A stretch of 64,000 nucleotides of DNA from Helicobacter sp. 10-6591 (GTDB taxonomy: Bacteria > Campylobacterota > Campylobacteria > Campylobacterales > Helicobacteraceae), in the NCBI RefSeq assembly GCF_003288805.1, contig NZ_NHYK01000002.1:1-64000 (forward strand), given 5' to 3'. Each line of letters opens with the position of its first letter. The stretch's first letter is position 1. The position numbers and the translations under genes were made by a program. The notes under the pieces were generated by a model that worked only from the letters and a program-made list of their open reading frames with translations, was not told the DNA's origin and did no database searches. This document shows, one piece after another, positions 1-11,200 of this stretch.

Positions 1-28
1 TACTCTCTCTAATAATACCTTCTAGCAT
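1..28 (-). CDS. rplY: Ribosomal protein L25 (Ctc), N-terminal fragment
   Basis: Only the first nine codons lie in the window; the gene runs off the left edge. The visible peptide MLEGIIRES matches, from memory, the start of Helicobacter L25/Ctc, the 50S protein that binds 5S rRNA. An AAAGGA ribosome-binding site lies upstream of the ATG. The gene is on the same strand as rplI and about 80 bases downstream of it. The fragment is very short, so the call rests on the N-terminal sequence alone. Confidence 0.55.
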
Positions 29-110
29 TTTGGTTGTCCTTTGATTTTGGGATTGAACAGGGGAGTGGGATTGTAACCAGGGGAGGCTTAAATTAAGATT
101 GTAGAGAATC

Positions 111-557
111 CTACAAACCCTTGACTTCTAAAGACACCTCAGCACTGATTCCATTGCCGATTTTGACCTCGATCTGAAACTTGCCTATATGTTTTATAGC
201 TTCTTTTATCACTATGCATTTTTTGTCAATTTCTACTTTGAGCTGCTCATTTAGAGCTTGGGCTACTTCATCTTTGGTCACAGCACCAAAAAGTGTGTTA
301 TTTACGCCAACTTTCTTGTGCAAAAGCAGGTTTATTTCTTGTAGGCTAGCTGCTAGCTGTTTTTGTTGTGCTATTGCTCGGGCTTTGTTTTCTGCATCTT
401 GCTTCTGCTTTGCCTTATAGCGATTAATAACTTCATTTGTAGCAAGTTGTGCTTTGCCTTTGGCTATAAGAAAATTCTGTCCATACCCATCTTTGACCTC
501 ACAAACTTCCCCTGCCTTGCCTAACCCCTGTATATTTTCTAATAACAACACTTTCAC
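111..557 (-). CDS. rplI: 50S ribosomal protein L9
   Basis: L9 is an elongated 50S subunit protein that binds 23S rRNA at the base of the L1 stalk. The 148-residue product starts with the typical KVLLLENIQGLGKAGE and continues with the GYGQNFLI motif of the N-terminal rRNA-binding domain, then a Lys/Ala/Gln-rich connecting helix and the C-terminal domain. Length is normal for the family. I chose the GTG at 557 because GAGGAG sits six bases upstream; the longer open frame to 650 would add residues not found in L9. The downstream gene on the same strand is rplY. Confidence 0.95.
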   Translation of the reverse strand: MKVLLLENIQGLGKAGEVCEVKDGYGQNFLIAKGKAQLATNEVINRYKAKQKQDAENKARAIAQQKQLAASLQEINLLLHKKVGVNNTLFGAVTKDEVAQALNEQLKVEIDKKCIVIKEAIKHIGKFQIEVKIGNGISAEVSLEVKGL

Positions 558-617
558 TACGAACTCCTCAAAACCGACACGCTGTATAATTTGCAAAAAA
601 TTATAACGAAGTTTCAA

Positions 618-1223
618 ATGCTGAAAATCACCATTATCAAACGATCCCAAAAGAGCATACGGTTAAGAATCAAAAACCACCAAAATGTTATTTTGAGTGT
701 ACCAAAGCACTATAACAATGCTCATTGCGAGCAGATTATCGAACAAAACCGCAAATGGATAGAATCCAAAATCTTGCTTTTACAAACAAAAGAAAGAGAA
801 CTCTCCCAACTTACACAAACTCAAAAGATTCTGTATTTCGGTCAGTGGCTTGATATTGCAAAATTTGCAAACCCCAAAGAGATTCTCGCAAATGACTTGA
901 AAGATCTTATTTGCAAATATGCATCGGAGCTAGCCAATAAAATGTCTTTACGATATGAGGACATAAAACTCACCAATGCAAAAAGTTATTTTGGGCTTTG
1001 TACAAATAAGAATCTTCTCAAATTTTCGCTTATGCTTTGTTTTGCTCCAAAAAATTGCATTGAATATGTGGTAATCCACGAACTCTCACATATCACACAC
1101 AAAAATCATTCAAAAAACTTTTGGAATCTTGTTGAGGAGTTTTGCCCAGATTACAAATGCAGACGCAAGATGCTGCGTGAGAATGCAGAAATTTATAAAA
1201 GAATGCTTGCAAGAATATTCTAG
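618..1223 (+). CDS. YgjP/SprT-like zinc metallopeptidase-type protein
   Basis: This protein of about 201 residues has the layout of the YgjP-like (DUF45) family, predicted metal-dependent hydrolases of unknown substrate. The diagnostic part is near the C-terminus: HELSH followed by a third His and the F-W pair (HKNHSKNFW), then a stretch ending in [11 protein letters not shown]. HExxH plus a downstream His is a zinc site. The N-terminal half carries the usual basic beta-rich region ([10 protein letters not shown]). The ATG at 618 is preferred over an upstream TTG at 591, but neither has a clear ribosome-binding site. It is divergent from rplI and its stop overlaps the end of glyQ by four bases. 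Confidence 0.8.
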   Translation: MLKITIIKRSQKSIRLRIKNHQNVILSVPKHYNNAHCEQIIEQNRKWIESKILLLQTKERELSQLTQTQKILYFGQWLDIAKFANPKEILANDLKDLICKYASELANKMSLRYEDIKLTNAKSYFGLCTNKNLLKFSLMLCFAPKNCIEYVVIHELSHITHKNHSKNFWNLVEEFCPDYKCRRKMLRENAEIYKRMLARIF

Positions 1224-2101
1224 TTTTTACGTGCTTGACGCTCTTGTTCTTGCTCTTTATAAAGCAGCGCACAGTTCTTTGCTAATTCACGAATCTGCAA
1301 AATACAATTTTGTCTTTGTGCGACAGAAATAGCCTTCCTTGCATCAAGCACGTTAAAAAAATGGCTTGCTAGCATTGCGTAATCATATGCAGGTAATGGA
1401 AGTTTTGAATCCAAACAATGCTTTGCTTCATTTTGTGCTAACTCAAAAAATCCAAAAAGAGTTTGTATATTTGCAGCTTCAAAATTGTATTTACTGAACT
1501 CAAATTCACTCTCTTTATGTACATCACGGTAATAAAGATTCTTTCCCAAAGCATTGCGTCCCCAAAAAATATCAAAGACATTTTCCACGCCCTGTATATA
1601 CATAGCCAAACGTTCCACTCCATACGTAATCTCCACGGCCACAGGATCGCATACAATCCCGCCTACTTGCTGGAAATAAGTAAATTGTGTGACTTCCATT
1701 CCATCTAGCCAAACTTCCCATCCAAGCCCCCATGCACCCAATGTAGGCGATTCCCAATTATCTTCAACAAAACGTACATCATGCTCTTTGGTATTAATCC
1801 TTAAAGTCTCTAGGCTTTGCAAATACAAATCCTGTATATTGTTTGGATTTGGTTTGATAAGCACTTGGAATTGATAATAACTGCCTAAGCGATTTGGATT
1901 CTCTGCATACCGTCCATCTGTGGGACGACGAGAAGGAGCCACATAAGCTACACTCCAAGGAGTAGAATCCAAACTCCTTAATAAGGTAAATGGATGGAAT
2001 GTCCCCGCTCCAGAAGGAATATCATAAGGCTGGACGATAAGACAACCTTGGCTTTTCCAAAACTCTTGCAAAGTTAATAGAATATCTGAGAAGCTATGCA
2101 C
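1220..2101 (-). CDS. glyQ: Glycyl-tRNA synthetase alpha subunit
   Basis: This is the catalytic alpha chain of the bacterial alpha2-beta2 glycyl-tRNA synthetase. The 293 residues are typical, with the hallmark N-terminal stretch ([14 protein letters not shown]), then GAGTFHPFT and [13 protein letters not shown] of the class II core. The start is a GTG at 2101 with AAGGA five bases upstream. It is the third gene of a purE, DUF3972-like, glyQ run. Campylobacter jejuni has the same order as I recall it. The beta subunit glyS is not in this window. Confidence 0.97.
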   Translation of the reverse strand: MHSFSDILLTLQEFWKSQGCLIVQPYDIPSGAGTFHPFTLLRSLDSTPWSVAYVAPSRRPTDGRYAENPNRLGSYYQFQVLIKPNPNNIQDLYLQSLETLRINTKEHDVRFVEDNWESPTLGAWGLGWEVWLDGMEVTQFTYFQQVGGIVCDPVAVEITYGVERLAMYIQGVENVFDIFWGRNALGKNLYYRDVHKESEFEFSKYNFEAANIQTLFGFFELAQNEAKHCLDSKLPLPAYDYAMLASHFFNVLDARKAISVAQRQNCILQIRELAKNCALLYKEQEQERQARKN

Positions 2102-2119
2102 ATATATCCTTACTTAAAT

Positions 2120-2638
2120 TTACTTTCCACTCATATTGCTAACTCTACCCCACATAAGCCGGTACTTCTTTTTTATAAACTCCACTTCCTCGCGTGCGTT
2201 TGCTAGTTCATCACGTAAAACTTCCATGGTTTTTTTGTCATCATCATACACTTCTTGCATAGACATTAAGGCTTCTTTGAGGAATGAATTTTCATTTTTA
2301 AACGCACTGATTGTCTCATCTTTACTTGCAATAACCTTATCATGCAGACTCAAAATTGTCGAGATAGTTTTTTCTACAAATACAGGATCAAGCGTTTGTC
2401 CGCTAGTATCAGAACCAATAAGCGTATATTCTACGCGTTTGACTAATGCAGAAGTTCCACTGCTTGCATCTATGAAAATATTCTCGCCTTCTTTTTTGCT
2501 CATGATCGTACCAGATTCTATAAGTGAGCGTACCTTATCTTCAGGCAAAGCAGAGAGCTTGATAAATTCTTCCAAACTAATCCAAGATGCATCGGCAGTG
2601 CTTATTGTAAGTTCTTTATTTCCTTGTAAACCACTCAT
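2120..2638 (-). CDS. Conserved hypothetical protein (DUF3972-like), coiled coil
   Basis: I recognise this only as the small conserved protein found between purE and glyQ in Campylobacterota, annotated DUF3972. Its 172 residues have an N-terminal region (WISLEEFIKL... LPEDKVRSLIESGTI) that resembles a helix-turn-helix or MerR-like DNA-reading fold, a linker, and a C-terminal half rich in Glu/Lys heptads (about residues 100-160) that should form a coiled coil. There is no signal peptide or membrane segment. The ATG at 2638 has AAGGA upstream and lies just after the purE stop, so the genes are probably cotranscribed. Function unknown; the DNA-reading idea is inference. Confidence 0.75.
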   Translation of the reverse strand: MSGLQGNKELTISTADASWISLEEFIKLSALPEDKVRSLIESGTIMSKKEGENIFIDASSGTSALVKRVEYTLIGSDTSGQTLDPVFVEKTISTILSLHDKVIASKDETISAFKNENSFLKEALMSMQEVYDDDKKTMEVLRDELANAREEVEFIKKKYRLMWGRVSNMSGK

Positions 2639-2639
2639 T

Positions 2640-3134
2640 TTATATCCTTACTTCAATTTCTAAAGAATCTAGCTCCACTTTTTTGGCTTTCATCACACGA
2701 TCTTGTATGAGTTTGCCTGCAAGTTCATCGTTTTTCAAACTTAAAATTTGCATAGCCAAATACGCCGCATTAATAGCACCTGCTTTACCGATAGTAAGCG
2801 TAGCAACAGGCATAGAACTAGGCATTTGCACAGTCGAAAGCAAAGAATCTAATCCATCAAGAGCGCCTCCAGCTAGTGGCACACCAAGTACAGGTTTTGT
2901 AGTGAGTGCTGCAATACTTCCAGCTAAATGTGCGGCCATACCAGCTGCTGCAATGAAAACTTGCGCACCACGATTCTGCGCATCTTTGACATATTCTTTA
3001 GTACGCTCAGGCGATCTATGAGCAGATGAGATAATCATCTCAAAAGGCACATCAAATTTTTTTAAAACCTCTACACACTCATTCATAATACCTGCATCAC
3101 TTTTACTGCCCATTATGATACTAACAAAATCCAT
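2640..3134 (-). CDS. purE: N5-carboxyaminoimidazole ribonucleotide mutase
   Basis: PurE converts N5-CAIR to CAIR in de novo purine synthesis. The 164-residue protein has the class I signatures MGSKSD near the N-terminus, SAHRSPERT and AAGMAAHLAG, followed by GVPL. I placed the start at the ATG at 3134, which has AAGGAG at normal spacing; the open frame to 3158 adds eight residues without a site. It is the first gene of the purE, DUF3972-like, glyQ run. Confidence 0.96.
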   Translation of the reverse strand: MDFVSIIMGSKSDAGIMNECVEVLKKFDVPFEMIISSAHRSPERTKEYVKDAQNRGAQVFIAAAGMAAHLAGSIAALTTKPVLGVPLAGGALDGLDSLLSTVQMPSSMPVATLTIGKAGAINAAYLAMQILSLKNDELAGKLIQDRVMKAKKVELDSLEIEVRI

Positions 3135-3205
3135 CACAAACTCCTTTTTGCGACCCAAGCAATTGCGATTCCGCCAATGCCCCTAAAAAATTACACAAAT
3201 CACAT

Positions 3206-4993
3206 CTAGCCAATAAACATAATTGCTATATTGCTACCCACCTGCATCCCTTCGTGAGCATAAATCTCTTTTATCACGCCATTTAATGGAGCCAAAACTT
3301 CATTTTCCATTTTCATAGCTTCAACAATCGCAAGTGTATCGCCAACTTTCACGCTATCACCAACTTTTACTTTCAGTTTTGTAAGTGTTCCTGGCATTGG
3401 GCTTGTAGCATGTCCTGCGCAAGTAGCTTGTGGCAAACCATTAGAATTCTTGAAAATAGCCTTTTTTGTTTTATCCTTTGTCTCCACATATACTTCACGC
3501 AACTCGCCATCCATACGTATAAAAAATGGACGAACCCCACCACTCTTCTCTCCGCTTCCCTCAATCTTGATTTCATACTGCTCTCCGTTGACAGTAATCA
3601 CAAAGTCCTTGGGTAGCGTATCTACACCTTTATCCTCAAAATACTCCAAACTCTCTGGTTGCAATCTATTCTCATTACGTTCAATAAAAAAGCTCTTAGC
3701 AATGCTGCCAAAAATCGCATACGAAATCACATCCGTTGGGCTTTTTGCGAAATCCTTAGATTCTTCTCTGGCCTTTGGTAATTCATCTTGGAGTAAATCT
3801 GCAGGGCGCTTAGTGTTTGGCTGCTCATCTTCTAGTATTTGTTTGATTAAAGCCTCAGAAATAGGAGCAGGCGTCGCCCCATATAATCCTTTGATTACAT
3901 TGCGAGTTTCAGTCGTTATTGTTTTGTAACGTTCGCCTAAGAGTACATTAAGCACTGCCTGTGTCCCGACAATTTGGCTTGATGGTGTAACCAAAGGTAC
4001 AAACCCAAAGTCCTCTCTCACACGAGGAATCTCTGCCATGACCTCCTCCATGCGACCAAGTGCATTTTGCTCTTTGAGTTGGTTTGCCATATTTGAAATC
4101 ATTCCACCCGGAATCTGAGAGAGCAATACTCTGGTATCAATTTGGTTATACACAGATTCAAACTTCGCATACTTCTTGCGAGCTTTGCGTAAAATCTCAC
4201 TTGCTTGCTCAAGAGGTTCTAACTTTAGCTTACTGTCGTATTGGGTACCTCTTAATGTGGCAATCATTGACTGCGTACAAGGATGGCTTGTGCCTTCACT
4301 CAGTGCAGAATTTGCCAAATCCAACACATCAGCCCCGGCTTCTAAGGCCTTAAGATGTGACCCAAAAGCAAATCCAGCAGTACAATGCGCATGAAAGCTC
4401 AACATAACCCCAATTTCCTCTTTAAGAGCCTTCACTAACTCATAGGCTTTGAATGGGGTAATCAAACCAGCCATATCTTTGATAGCAATAGAATCACAGC
4501 CCATCTTTACCATTGTCTTGGCATATTCCACAAAGCCTTTTGTAGAATGCACAGGCGAAGTCGTGTAGCATATTGCTCCTTGGGCATGTTTGTTGTGTTT
4601 TTTTACAGATTCTATGCAAGTTGTGAGATTACGTGCGTCATTGAAAGCATCGAATATCCTAAAAATATCCATACCCGCTTGAGCACTGAGCTTGATAAAT
4701 TCCCTCACTACATCATCAGCATAGTGTCGATAACCTATGAGATTCTGTCCGCGCACAAGACATTGCAATGGGGTCGTTTTGAAAATAGCTTTTAAGGTAT
4801 GCAAGCGCTCAAACGGATCTTCTTTGGTATAACGCAAACATGCATCATAAGTAGCACCACCCCAAACTTCCACACTATAAAACCCCACTTGCTCAAACAA
4901 CTTAGCTGCCTCTAACATATCCTCTGTGCGCATTCTCGTAGCTAGAAGTGATTGATTCCCATCGCGCAAAGAATTTTCTGTGATCCTTATCAT
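3206..4993 (-). CDS. pycB: Pyruvate carboxylase subunit B / oxaloacetate decarboxylase alpha-type biotin protein
   Basis: This 595-residue protein has an N-terminal HMGL-like carboxyltransferase domain (LRDGNQS near residue 10, FHAHCTAGFA near 200), a central PYC/OADA domain, and a C-terminal biotinyl domain with the biotin-acceptor motif EAMKMENEV (Lys about 561). It transfers carboxyl between biotin and pyruvate/oxaloacetate. In Campylobacterota this type is usually the B subunit of a two-subunit pyruvate carboxylase, with pycA elsewhere; no pycA is seen here. The start is the ATG at 4993 with AAGGA upstream, rather than the longer frame to 5062. A TATAAT box lies about 37 bases upstream, so it probably has its own promoter. 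Confidence 0.92.
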   Translation of the reverse strand: MIRITENSLRDGNQSLLATRMRTEDMLEAAKLFEQVGFYSVEVWGGATYDACLRYTKEDPFERLHTLKAIFKTTPLQCLVRGQNLIGYRHYADDVVREFIKLSAQAGMDIFRIFDAFNDARNLTTCIESVKKHNKHAQGAICYTTSPVHSTKGFVEYAKTMVKMGCDSIAIKDMAGLITPFKAYELVKALKEEIGVMLSFHAHCTAGFAFGSHLKALEAGADVLDLANSALSEGTSHPCTQSMIATLRGTQYDSKLKLEPLEQASEILRKARKKYAKFESVYNQIDTRVLLSQIPGGMISNMANQLKEQNALGRMEEVMAEIPRVREDFGFVPLVTPSSQIVGTQAVLNVLLGERYKTITTETRNVIKGLYGATPAPISEALIKQILEDEQPNTKRPADLLQDELPKAREESKDFAKSPTDVISYAIFGSIAKSFFIERNENRLQPESLEYFEDKGVDTLPKDFVITVNGEQYEIKIEGSGEKSGGVRPFFIRMDGELREVYVETKDKTKKAIFKNSNGLPQATCAGHATSPMPGTLTKLKVKVGDSVKVGDTLAIVEAMKMENEVLAPLNGVIKEIYAHEGMQVGSNIAIMFIG

Positions 4994-5029
4994 TTTATTA
5001 TCCTTTCTCTTTGGGCTTTTATAGCTTCT

Positions 5030-5035
5030 ATTATA
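5030..5035 (-). promoter_or_regulatory. Probable pycB promoter, -10 box
   Basis: A perfect TATAAT on the minus strand, preceded by an A/T-rich stretch, lies about 37 bases upstream of the pycB start codon. Helicobacter sigma-80 promoters usually have a strong -10 and little -35, which fits. No mapped start supports it. Confidence 0.5.
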
Positions 5036-5124
5036 CTTAACCTTTTTTATAGATTTTTGCACTCTAAAAGAGACCCAGATCCCAGATATATTCCCTTTTA
5101 GCGTTTGAATCCAGTAATCTTGAC

Positions 5125-6129
5125 TCAGGAATCTATTGCTTTAAGAGAATCAGCAATTGCAAAAACGAGATCCTTTGTGCCAACATGGGCAATGGAAGAA
5201 ACTTCTAAAATAAAACTTGCTTTAGGAGCGCAGGCGGATAATTTGGCTTTTATATCTTGGATATCCTGCTTGGAATCTAAAATATCTATCTTACTTAAGA
5301 CAATACCAAATGCGCGATTTTTAAGTTCTGCAGAAAATTTTTGTAGTTCCATACAGAGACTTTCAAATCGTGTTACAGGATTAGAATCTGTGCTATCAAG
5401 CACAAAAAGTAGGAATTTCACTCGTTCAATATGTTTTAAAAATCTCAACCCTAAGCCCTTGCCCTCGCTAGCACCGTCAATTATACCGGGAATATCTGCC
5501 ATAACAAAAGAGTACAGCATATCAACCTCAACTACTCCAAGATGGGGTGTAAGCGTCGTAAATTCATAATTTGCTATTTCTGGCCTCGCATTAGAGAGAG
5601 TGGAAATGAGGCTAGATTTACCCACATTTGGATAGCCTACAAGCCCCACATCAGCAATGAGTTTAAGTTCTAATTGGATATGGATTGTTTGTCCTTGTGT
5701 ACCCTTTTGAGCATAGGTAGGTGCTTGGTTTGTCGCACTTTTAAAATGGGTATTGCCTAGTCCCCCTTTGCCACCGTTTAGAAGCTTTATGTGCATATCT
5801 GGCTTACATAAATCTGCTAGTAATTCTTTGTTTCTAAAATCTAGAATCTGCGTTCCCAACGGAACCTTAATAATCAAATCCTCTCCATCTTTGCCTTTGC
5901 AGTTTTTTGGCTTGCCCGGCTGGCCATTCTTAGCTTTATGGTGCTTTATTCCACGAAACCTTGCAAGTGTATTTGTGTGGCTATCAACCTCAAAAATGAC
6001 ATCGCCTCCCTTCCCTCCATCGCCACCATCAGGTCCGCCAGCAGTAACAAATTTTTCTCTGCGAAAACTCACTGCTCCTGCACCGCCATTACCAGAAGAA
6101 ATGAAGATATCTGTGCTATCCACAAACAT
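5125..6129 (-). CDS. obgE: GTPase Obg (CgtA)
   Basis: Obg is an essential GTPase involved in late 50S ribosome assembly and stress signalling. The 334 residues begin with the glycine-rich Obg fold (residues 1-158, [10 protein letters not shown] repeats), followed by the G domain with G1 [11 protein letters not shown]3 DIPGIIDGA and a switch region [15 protein letters not shown]. It ends soon after the G domain and lacks the longer C-terminal OCT extension of some bacteria. It follows rplU and rpmA on the same strand, the classic arrangement. Confidence 0.96.
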   Translation of the reverse strand: MFVDSTDIFISSGNGGAGAVSFRREKFVTAGGPDGGDGGKGGDVIFEVDSHTNTLARFRGIKHHKAKNGQPGKPKNCKGKDGEDLIIKVPLGTQILDFRNKELLADLCKPDMHIKLLNGGKGGLGNTHFKSATNQAPTYAQKGTQGQTIHIQLELKLIADVGLVGYPNVGKSSLISTLSNARPEIANYEFTTLTPHLGVVEVDMLYSFVMADIPGIIDGASEGKGLGLRFLKHIERVKFLLFVLDSTDSNPVTRFESLCMELQKFSAELKNRAFGIVLSKIDILDSKQDIQDIKAKLSACAPKASFILEVSSIAHVGTKDLVFAIADSLKAIDS

Positions 6130-6270
6130 ACTGCTCTACTCCAGATTCTGATTTGATTTGAACAAGACCTCGTCTCTGTTAGATAAGGTCTAAAAGGAAT
6201 TTGGGACTATACAAACAAGTGGGGGAGGGATAAAACTAGTTGTTCATGGTATTTGTGAGATACACAAAGC

Positions 6271-6525
6271 TTAAAGAGGGATAACAGAGACCTTCTTGCG
6301 TTCTTTTGTTTTTTGGGTGAATTTAACCACACCATCAATGAGGGCGAAAATCGTATGATCCTTACCCATCCCTACATTTTCTCCTGGATGCACTTTCGTG
6401 CCACGTTGTCGAATAATAATATTCCCAGCTCGTACAAACTCCGAACCAAACTTTTTCACTCCTAAGCGACGACCTGCAGAATCACGATTATTCTGTGTAC
6501 TTCCTTGTCCTTTTTTATGTGCCAT
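6271..6525 (-). CDS. rpmA: 50S ribosomal protein L27
   Basis: L27 sits near the peptidyl-transferase centre. The 84-residue protein starts [16 protein letters not shown], with [10 protein letters not shown] and the [10 protein letters not shown] motif, all typical. The start ATG has AAGGAG upstream. Its N-terminus does not show the cleavable extension seen in Firmicutes. Second gene of rplU-rpmA-obgE. Confidence 0.97.
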   Translation of the reverse strand: MAHKKGQGSTQNNRDSAGRRLGVKKFGSEFVRAGNIIIRQRGTKVHPGENVGMGKDHTIFALIDGVVKFTQKTKERKKVSVIPL

Positions 6526-6543
6526 ACGCTACTCCTTAAAAAT

Positions 6544-6858
6544 CTATTGATGATTGATTTTGAGGATTCTTACTCGTGTAAAATCCCTTCTAAAACCACG
6601 TTTTGTCTTACTATCCTTTCGCCTACGCTTTTTAAAAGTAACGACTTTTTTGGCTCTGCCATGATTGATTACTTCCACCTCTATTTTAGCCCCCAAAAGA
6701 ATCGGGGTACCAAACCTTAGCTCCTTCCCATCATGCAATGCTAAAATTTCACCCAACTCTATTTTTGATTTTGGTTCAAGTTTCAAGCGATCAAGCAACA
6801 CAATATCGCCTTCGCTCACCTTGTATTGTTTGCCTCCATTTTTAAATATTGCATACAT
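6544..6858 (-). CDS. rplU: 50S ribosomal protein L21
   Basis: L21 binds 23S rRNA. The 104 residues begin [14 protein letters not shown], the family hallmark, and end with the basic [13 protein letters not shown] region. It is the first gene of the rplU-rpmA-obgE run; the L27 start is 18 bases downstream. A possible -10 (TAGAAT) lies about 57 bases upstream of the ATG. Confidence 0.97.
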   Translation of the reverse strand: MYAIFKNGGKQYKVSEGDIVLLDRLKLEPKSKIELGEILALHDGKELRFGTPILLGAKIEVEVINHGRAKKVVTFKKRRRKDSKTKRGFRRDFTRVRILKINHQ

Positions 6859-6915
6859 AAATACATTCCCTTGAGAAGTTTGAAATATTCCTTTGTATTA
6901 AGAACAAAAGCGGGC

Positions 6916-6921
6916 ATTCTA
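6916..6921 (-). promoter_or_regulatory. Possible rplU operon promoter, -10 box
   Basis: TAGAAT on the minus strand differs from TATAAT at one position and is the best -10 candidate between rplU and the divergent efflux genes. It would give a leader of roughly 50 bases. No -35 element is clear. Confidence 0.35.
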
Positions 6922-6989
6922 TACTAAAAAATCTAAGACAAACTTTAAGCAATTTACAAGGGTGAGATGATTTTTGGAATATTTATCAC

Positions 6990-7003
6990 GCTTTCATTAA
7001 AGC
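6990..7003. promoter_or_regulatory. Possible operator for the RND efflux operon
   Basis: A short inverted repeat GCTTT-N4-AAAGC lies just upstream of TACGAT (7014-7019), a plausible -10 for the efflux genes. A palindrome at the -35 position is where a TetR-type repressor often binds pumps of this kind. No regulator gene is adjacent, so this is a weak, positional suggestion. Confidence 0.25.
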
Positions 7004-7077
7004 AACATTATGGTACGATCAAGCAGCATCTAAATTCTTTGTTAAGTAATTTCTCTTGCTCAAGGAACAGATTCATT

Positions 7078-8208
7078 ATGAAATGCGGAATCTTAAAATT
7101 TAGCAAAATGGTATTGATTAGTATTGGATTATTAGCCTGCGATACACAAACACAAACCCAAGAACAGCCCAAAAAATCACCTATACTTGTCGCCACACAA
7201 ACAATAACCTCCCAAGATGTAGCTTTAAACTTTGAATATCCAGCAAGATTAAAGTCCCCTCAAAGTGTGGAAATCTATGCACGTGTAGAGGGGATACTGC
7301 TTGCAAAAAATTTCAAAGAAGGCGAGTTTGTCAAAAAGGGTGATACGCTTTTTAAAATCGATCCTACGACTTACAAAAATAAAATGAACAGTGCAAAAGC
7401 ACAACTCCAGAGCGCACAAGCTCAGCTTACAAAAGCTACACGCGATTGGCAACGCACAAAACGGCTCTACAAACAAGGTGCAATAACTGTAGATACTTAC
7501 GATGCCTCGCTTTATAACTACCAAGTAGCCCAAGCAGATGTCTCAAACGCACAAGCAAGCCTTAATGATGCTTTGGTGGACTTAAGCTATACCAATGTAG
7601 TGGCAAATATTTCAGGTAGGACAGGAATGCGTCAAGTAGATGTAGGGAATCTCGTGGGGCAAGGAAATAACAATATCCTTACAACCATAACCCAACTAAG
7701 CCCTATTTATGCGGAGTTTGCAATCCCTAGTGCAGATTTTTATTACATTAGAGATTTGAATAATGCAAATGTAAGCGTGGAGGTTGTGATAGGAAATGGT
7801 AAGGTGCATGAGGAAATCGGAAAACTTGATTTTATCGATAGTGTGCTAGATTCTCAAACGCTTTCGGTCAAAGCGCGAGCGGTTGTGGGGAATGATAATT
7901 TTAAACTTCTGCCAAATGAGCTTGTGCGTGTGAATCTCAAAGGTTTTGAAGCCAAAGATTCTATCGCAATTCCACAAAGTGCGCTTTTACAAGACAAAGA
8001 AGGAAGCTTTGTGTATCTCTATGATGATGGTAAGGTAAAAAAACAAAGCGTCATTTTGGGCAAGATTCTTAAAAATGCTGAGATCCTTATCCCAAGTGGC
8101 TTGAAAAGTGGCGATGTTATTATCACAACAAACTTAAGCAAAATCCGCCCCGGAATGGATGTAACCCAATTACCTTCTCAACCTTCCCAGCTTATCCAAG
8201 CTCTGTAA
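7078..8208 (+). CDS. RND efflux periplasmic adaptor (membrane fusion) lipoprotein, CmeA/AcrA-like
   Basis: This 376-residue adaptor links an inner-membrane RND pump to an outer-membrane channel. The start at 7078 gives a short basic N-terminus and a lipobox (LISIGLLAC), so a lipoprotein signal peptide with Cys as residue 1 of the mature protein. The lipoyl half-motif ([23 protein letters not shown]), an alpha-hairpin rich in Ala/Gln, the second half-lipoyl, and the beta-barrel region ([15 protein letters not shown]) follow in normal order. AAGGA precedes the ATG. The stop is 10 bases before the pump gene. It resembles CmeA, but the exact family name is uncertain. Confidence 0.9.
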   Translation: MKCGILKFSKMVLISIGLLACDTQTQTQEQPKKSPILVATQTITSQDVALNFEYPARLKSPQSVEIYARVEGILLAKNFKEGEFVKKGDTLFKIDPTTYKNKMNSAKAQLQSAQAQLTKATRDWQRTKRLYKQGAITVDTYDASLYNYQVAQADVSNAQASLNDALVDLSYTNVVANISGRTGMRQVDVGNLVGQGNNNILTTITQLSPIYAEFAIPSADFYYIRDLNNANVSVEVVIGNGKVHEEIGKLDFIDSVLDSQTLSVKARAVVGNDNFKLLPNELVRVNLKGFEAKDSIAIPQSALLQDKEGSFVYLYDDGKVKKQSVILGKILKNAEILIPSGLKSGDVIITTNLSKIRPGMDVTQLPSQPSQLIQAL

Positions 8209-8218
8209 GGAGGGTGGT

Positions 8219-11200
8219 GTGATCTCACGATTTTTTATCAATCGCCCTGTATTTTCTATGGTGCTTTCTATCATCATTACAATCGTTGGTGCCATCTCAA
8301 TTTTTACCCTACCAGTAGAGGAATATCCACAAGTTACACCCGTTGAAGTTATGGTAAGCGCAAACTATAACGGCGCAGATGCAGAAACCATCGCAAACAC
8401 CGTGGCAAATGTGCTAGAAAATAGCATTAATGGCGTGGAAGGAATGATTTACATCAAATCAAGCTCAAGCTCAAGTGGTAGCGTGAGGATAAGTGTTTCT
8501 TTTAGCAATGACACAAACCCAGATATGGCAACGGTGAATGTCAATAACCGCGTGCAGGCTGTGCTTGCCACACTTCCTACAGAAGTGCAACGCACAGGTG
8601 TTACCGTACGTAAGCGTAGCTCTACAATTTTGGGCGTTTATACGCTGTATTCGGACAATCCAAATCATGATGCGATTTTCATCGCAAACTATGCGTCGAT
8701 AAATATCATTGATGATTTAAAGAGAATCCCCGGTGTGGGAGATGTCAATGCGTTTGGGTCAAATGACTATTCTATGCGCGTTTGGCTTGATTTAGACAAA
8801 TTATCGCAAAACAACCTCACCCCCGCAGAAATTACAAGGGTTATACAAGAGCAAAACGCGCAATTTGCACTGGGAAGCTTTGGTAAAGAGCCTGTGCGCA
8901 AGGAAGTCGCTTTTACCTATGCAGCGACTACGCAAGGACGTTTTATTAAACCTGAAGAGTTTGGAAATATCATTGTGCGCTCAAATCCCGATGGCTCAGC
9001 ATTGCGCTTAAAAGATGTGGCACGAGTTGAGCTAGGTGGGGCAGATTATGGTGTAAATGCTTCTTTTAATGGCAAAACCTCAAGTGCCTTTGGAATCTTC
9101 GCCCAACCCGGTGCAAACGCGCTAGAAGTTTCTACTGCAGTAGAAAAGAAAATGATTGAATTAAGCCAGAGATTCCCAGAGGGCTTGCATTTTGCAAAGG
9201 CATATGACCCGACAGAGTTTATTTCAATTTCTGTGAAAGAAGTGATAAAAACTTTCATTGAAGCTATTGTGCTTGTGGTGATTATCATCTACTTTTTCCT
9301 GCAAAATTTCCGCGCAACACTTATCCCCGTGATTGCAATCCCTGTTTCAATCATCGGTGCATTTGGAGGAATGTATTTGCTCGGATTCTCAATCAATTTG
9401 CTTTCACTCTTTGGGCTTATTTTGGCAATTGGGATTGTGGTAGATGATGCCATTATCGTGGTAGAAAATGTGGAGAGAATCTTACATGAAAAAAAGGTAA
9501 GCGTCAAAGAAGCTACAATTGAAGCGATGAATGAGATACAAAGTCCATTGATTGCCATTGTGCTTGTGCTTAGCTCTGTGTTTATCCCTGTGGCGTTTAT
9601 CGGGGGCTTTAGCGGGGAGATTTACAAGCAGTTTGCTGTAACGATTGTTATTTCTGTGGTGATTTCAGGTTTTGTCGCGCTCACACTCACGCCCGCACTT
9701 TGCGTGTCGATTCTCAAAGCAAAAGAGCCAAAGCCATTTTATCTCGTGCGCAAATTTAATGAAGTCTTTGACTGGTTAAGCTATCACTTCACGCAAAATG
9801 TCGCAAAGTCAATCAAACGTGGCGTGTGGTATTTGCTCGTATTTGCAGCGATTTTAATCGCAACTTTTGAATTATTACTCAAACTTCCAACTGGACTTGT
9901 GCCCGCAGAGGATAAAGGCTCGCTCATGGGATTCTTGCAACTTCCGCCTGCAAGTGCGCTTTCACGCACCACAGATGTGGGAATACAAGCAGTGGATTTG
10001 ATTAAAAGCAATCCAAATGTTAAAACCATTATGCTAATTGCGGGCTATGATATGCTTTCTTCCGCACAGCGCACAAGTAGCGCGGTAATGTTTACAAAGC
10101 TTAAAGATTGGAGTGAGCGCAAAGGCGAGGCAAATAGCTCTTTTACAACCGCTAGAATGCTCACAGGCGCGCTTAATACAAATCTTGATGCGATAGGCTT
10201 TGTGCTAAATCCCCCAGCGATTATGGGATTATCACTTACAGGAGGCTTTGAAGCGTATTTGCAAGACCGCACAGGCGGAAAACTACAGGATCTAGAGAAA
10301 TACGCGCATTTGCTTGTTTCTGAATTAGCCAAACGTCCAGAAATCTCCATGGTGCGCACATTGCTTGATGCCAATATCCCGCAATATCGCATAACACTTG
10401 ATAGAGACAAAGCAAAAGCGCTCAATGTCAATGTTGATGATGTGTTTTCCACAATGCAAAGCACTTTTGGGAATTACTACGCAAATGACTTTAACCTCTA
10501 TGGGCGCACTTATAAAGTGTATGTGCAAGCAGAGAGCAACTTTAGAGAATCTCCAGAGGATTTAAGTCAGGTTTTTGTAAAGTCCTCAAGTGGTGCGCTT
10601 GTGCCGATCAGTTCGCTTGTGAGTTTTGAGCGCATTGTGGGTGTTGATGTGCTAGATAGGTTTAATCTTTTCACCGGCGCAAAGCTCATGGGCGATCCAA
10701 AGCCCGGATTTTCCAGTGGTGACGCGCTCAAAGCCCTAGAGGAAGTGGCACAAGAGGTTCTACCTGAAGGCTACACGATAGCCTATACCGGTACTTCTTA
10801 TCAAGAGAAAAATGCCAGTGGCACAGGTATGCTCGCATTTGTATTTGGGCTTGTGTTTGTGTTCCTTATCCTAAGTGCGCAGTATGAGCGATGGCTTATG
10901 CCACTAGCTGTGCTTACGGCAGTGCCTTTTGCGGTGTTTGGTGCGACATTAGCGACTTATTTGCGTGGATTAAGCAATGATATTTATTTCCAAGTTGGGC
11001 TTGTAACACTTATCGCGCTTGCGGCGAAAAACGCCATTTTGATTGTGGAATTTGCCATGCATATACGCGAAAACGAAGGCAAAACAATTCCAGAAGCAGC
11101 CATAAAAGCAGCGCGGTTAAGATTTCGTCCTATTGTGATGACTTCACTTGCTTTTAGTATCGGTGTATTGCCTCTTGCGCTTAGTAGCGGTGCGGGTGCG

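Noticed and set aside
1129-1332. A 67-codon frame over the end of the YgjP-like gene
   Set aside because: It is an out-of-frame shadow with no ribosome-binding site.
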